This document shows positions 62,490-64,000 of a stretch of 64,000 nt of DNA, piece after piece. Below the pieces are notes generated by a model. It was not told the origin of the DNA, searched no databases, and saw only the letters and a program-made list of their open reading frames with translations. Numbering within the stretch: position 1 is the stretch's first letter; each line of letters begins with the position of its first letter. Source of the DNA: Defluviicoccus sp. GTDB lineage: Bacteria; Pseudomonadota; Alphaproteobacteria; Rhodospirillales; Defluviicoccaceae. The translations under genes were made by a program, and so were the position numbers. The stretch covers positions 131,993-195,992 of the forward strand of contig JARSSM010000016.1 in assembly GCA_029624735.1 (NCBI GenBank), read 5' to 3'.

Positions 62490-63506
62490 ATGGATGTTCG
62501 CGCCGGCTTTGTTGAAACCATCGGCAACACGCCCCTGATCCGCCTCCGCCGGGCCTCCGACGCGACAGGCTGCGAAATCCTCGGCAAGGCCGAGTTCTTG
62601 AACCCCGGCGGCTCGGTCAAGGACCGGGCTGCGCTCGCGATCGTGCGCGATGCCGAGCGCCGCGGCCAGCTGAAGCCGGGCGGCGTCATCGTCGAAGGGA
62701 CTGCCGGCAACACCGGCATCGGCCTGGCGCTGGTCGGCAATGCGCTCGGCTACCGCACCGTGATCGTCATCCCCGACACCCAGAGCCAGGAAAAGAAGGA
62801 CATGCTGCGCTTAAGCGGGGCGGATGTACGCGAGGTCCCGGCGGTGCCCTACAGCAATCCGGACAACTACGTCAAAGTGTCCGGCCGGCTGGCAGCCGAG
62901 ATGGCGGCGGCCGAGCCGAACGGCGCCGTCTGGGCCAACCAGTTCGATAACGTCGCTAACCGCGAGGGCCATCGGACGACGACCGGGCCGGAGATCTGGC
63001 GCCAGACCGAAGGCCGGGTCGACGGTTTCATCTGCGCGGTCGGCACCGGCGGCACGCTCGCCGGCGTCGGCATGTTCTTGAAGCAGCAGAAGCCCGAGGT
63101 CGCGATCGGCATCGCCGATCCGATGGGTGCCGCCCTCTATAGCTACTACACGACCGGCACGCTCAAGGCCGAGGGAACCTCGATCACGGAAGGGATTGGC
63201 CAGGGCCGCATCACTGCCAACCTCGAAGGCGCGCCGGTCGATCGCGCCTACCAGATCGCGGACGAGGAAGCACTGCCGATCGTCTTCGACCTTTTGCAGC
63301 ACGAGGGTTTGTGTCTCGGCGGCTCCTCAGGCATCAACGTCGCGGGCGCCATCCGGCTGGCGCGCGATCTGGGGCCGGGGCACGTTATCGTCACCATTTT
63401 GTGTGATTTCGGCACCCGCTATCAGAGCAAGCTGTTCAATCCCGCGTTCTTGCGCGAAAAGGGCCTGCCGCTACCGGCATGGCTTGAGGAGAGGGGGCAG
63501 AAATAG
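62490..63506 (+). CDS. Cysteine synthase (PLP-dependent)
   Basis: 338 residues. It makes cysteine from O-acetylserine and sulfide, or a related beta-replacement. The N-terminus FVETIGNTPLIRLRRAS, the PLP lysine K44 in NPGGSVKDRAA, the substrate loop EGTAGNTGIG, the VGTGGTLAGVG phosphate-binding loop and GGSSGINVAGA are clear. The loop reads TAGNTG rather than the TSGNTG of classical CysK, which places it in the slightly longer CysK-like subgroup. A sulfurtransferase gene starts 9 bp downstream, consistent with cysteine/sulfur metabolism. Confidence 0.9.
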   Translation: MDVRAGFVETIGNTPLIRLRRASDATGCEILGKAEFLNPGGSVKDRAALAIVRDAERRGQLKPGGVIVEGTAGNTGIGLALVGNALGYRTVIVIPDTQSQEKKDMLRLSGADVREVPAVPYSNPDNYVKVSGRLAAEMAAAEPNGAVWANQFDNVANREGHRTTTGPEIWRQTEGRVDGFICAVGTGGTLAGVGMFLKQQKPEVAIGIADPMGAALYSYYTTGTLKAEGTSITEGIGQGRITANLEGAPVDRAYQIADEEALPIVFDLLQHEGLCLGGSSGINVAGAIRLARDLGPGHVIVTILCDFGTRYQSKLFNPAFLREKGLPLPAWLEERGQK

Positions 63507-63515
63507 AGAGGAAGG

Positions 63516-64000
63516 ATGGCGGATCTACGTGAACAAGCCCTGGTCTCGACCGATTGGCTGGCCGATGCGCTCGGGCGGACGGATATCAGGATTCTGGACG
63601 GCAGCTTTCACATACCGGGCAGCGGTCGCGACGCCCGTGCGGAGTATGCGCGCTGCCACATCGAGGGCGCACAGTTCTTTGACATCGATGGCATCTGCGA
63701 TCGGTCGTCGCCGCTGCCGCACATGCTGCCCGGCGCGGATGCCTTCGCGGAGACGATCGGCCGGATGGGCATCGGCTCGAACGATCACGTGATTGTCTAC
63801 GATGCACCGGGCTCGTGTGCGGCGCCCAGGGTGTGGTGGACCTTTCGAGTGTTCGGCCATGACCGTGTCGCCGTGCTGGACGGCGGGCTGGCAAAATGGC
63901 AGGCCGAGGGCCGCGCCGTGACCGGCGCACCGACGATGCACCCGCGCGCCACGTTCCGCGCGACGTTTCGGCCGCATCTGGTGCGCTCGGCCGCCAATCT
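63516..64000 (+). CDS. sseA: 3-mercaptopyruvate sulfurtransferase-like rhodanese, 5' part
   Basis: The frame runs off the right edge; about 161 residues are present. GAGAGGAAGG precedes the ATG at 63516, 9 bp after the cysteine synthase stop. The N-terminal rhodanese domain is recognisable: LVSTDWLADALGRTDIRILDGSFHIPGSGRDA, ARCHIEGAQFFDIDGICDRSSPLPHMLPGADAF, VIVYDAPGSCAAPRVWWTFRVFGHDRVAVLDGGLAKW. The catalytic Cys domain would be beyond the window. The family transfers sulfur from 3-mercaptopyruvate. Confidence 0.92.
   Translation, partial: MADLREQALVSTDWLADALGRTDIRILDGSFHIPGSGRDARAEYARCHIEGAQFFDIDGICDRSSPLPHMLPGADAFAETIGRMGIGSNDHVIVYDAPGSCAAPRVWWTFRVFGHDRVAVLDGGLAKWQAEGRAVTGAPTMHPRATFRATFRPHLVRSAAN

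Overview
The window is a G+C-rich chromosomal segment (about two thirds G+C by eye) whose gene content and arrangement suggest an alphaproteobacterium, probably of Rhodospirillales type. That placement is an inference from protein character; no rRNA or other phylogenetic marker is present.

Layout. (1) 1-10207 (+): part of a type VI secretion (T6SS) operon, in order tssA (3' end only), tssB, tssC, hcp, impE/tagJ, tssE, tssF, tssG, tssH/clpV. The membrane-complex genes are absent and presumably lie upstream of the window. (2) 10398-11276 (-): an RTX calcium-binding protein. (3) 11817-21221: an exopolysaccharide region with a WecA/MraY-type sugar-1-phosphate transferase (+) facing a minus-strand run of initiating phosphoglycosyltransferase, GT2 glycosyltransferase, Wzc-type co-polymerase/tyrosine kinase, a small exported protein, rmlB and rmlA. 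(4) 21971-34770 (-): one long tightly packed operon encoding a disulfide-oxidoreductase-like flavoprotein without its redox cysteines, a molybdenum hydroxylase (FAD subunit plus fused 2Fe-2S/Mo subunit), a 6-hydroxynicotinate-reductase-like protein, a UPF0280 protein, an AA_synth-family protein and a complete LIV-type ABC importer. It reads as uptake and redox catabolism of a small, perhaps N-heterocyclic, compound. (5) 34959-39133 (+): alpha/beta hydrolase, DinG/XPD-like Fe-S helicase, TerB-like protein. (6) 39462-43434 (+): six consecutive genes I cannot assign to known systems, including a 578-residue protein of lower G+C with a hydrophobic N-terminal segment. A strong palindrome lies upstream and a dispersed palindromic repeat downstream. 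This is the best candidate for an undescribed system. (7) 43562-51715 (-): a 1166-residue Nfn/SudAB-like fused flavoprotein, a MEKHLA protein, an exported protein, and the fused isobutyryl-CoA mutase IcmF, which is divergent from an acyl-CoA dehydrogenase (51947-53080, +). (8) 53101-57845 (-): a glycosylation group of an 800-residue GT2-like protein, a GT4-like transferase and an epimerase-like protein that has lost its catalytic Tyr/Lys. (9) 58138-61944 (+): radical SAM protein, DUF3047 protein, MerA-like flavoprotein, TVP38/TMEM64 membrane protein. (10) 62035-64000: a small lipoprotein (-), then cysteine synthase and the start of a 3-mercaptopyruvate sulfurtransferase (+).

Two copies of a REP-like palindromic element lie between convergent gene pairs (10253-10353 and 43471-43556). 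I saw no tRNA, rRNA, CRISPR array or intact insertion sequence. Starts were chosen from ribosome-binding sites, overlaps and family N-termini, and several are earlier or later than the longest open frame.
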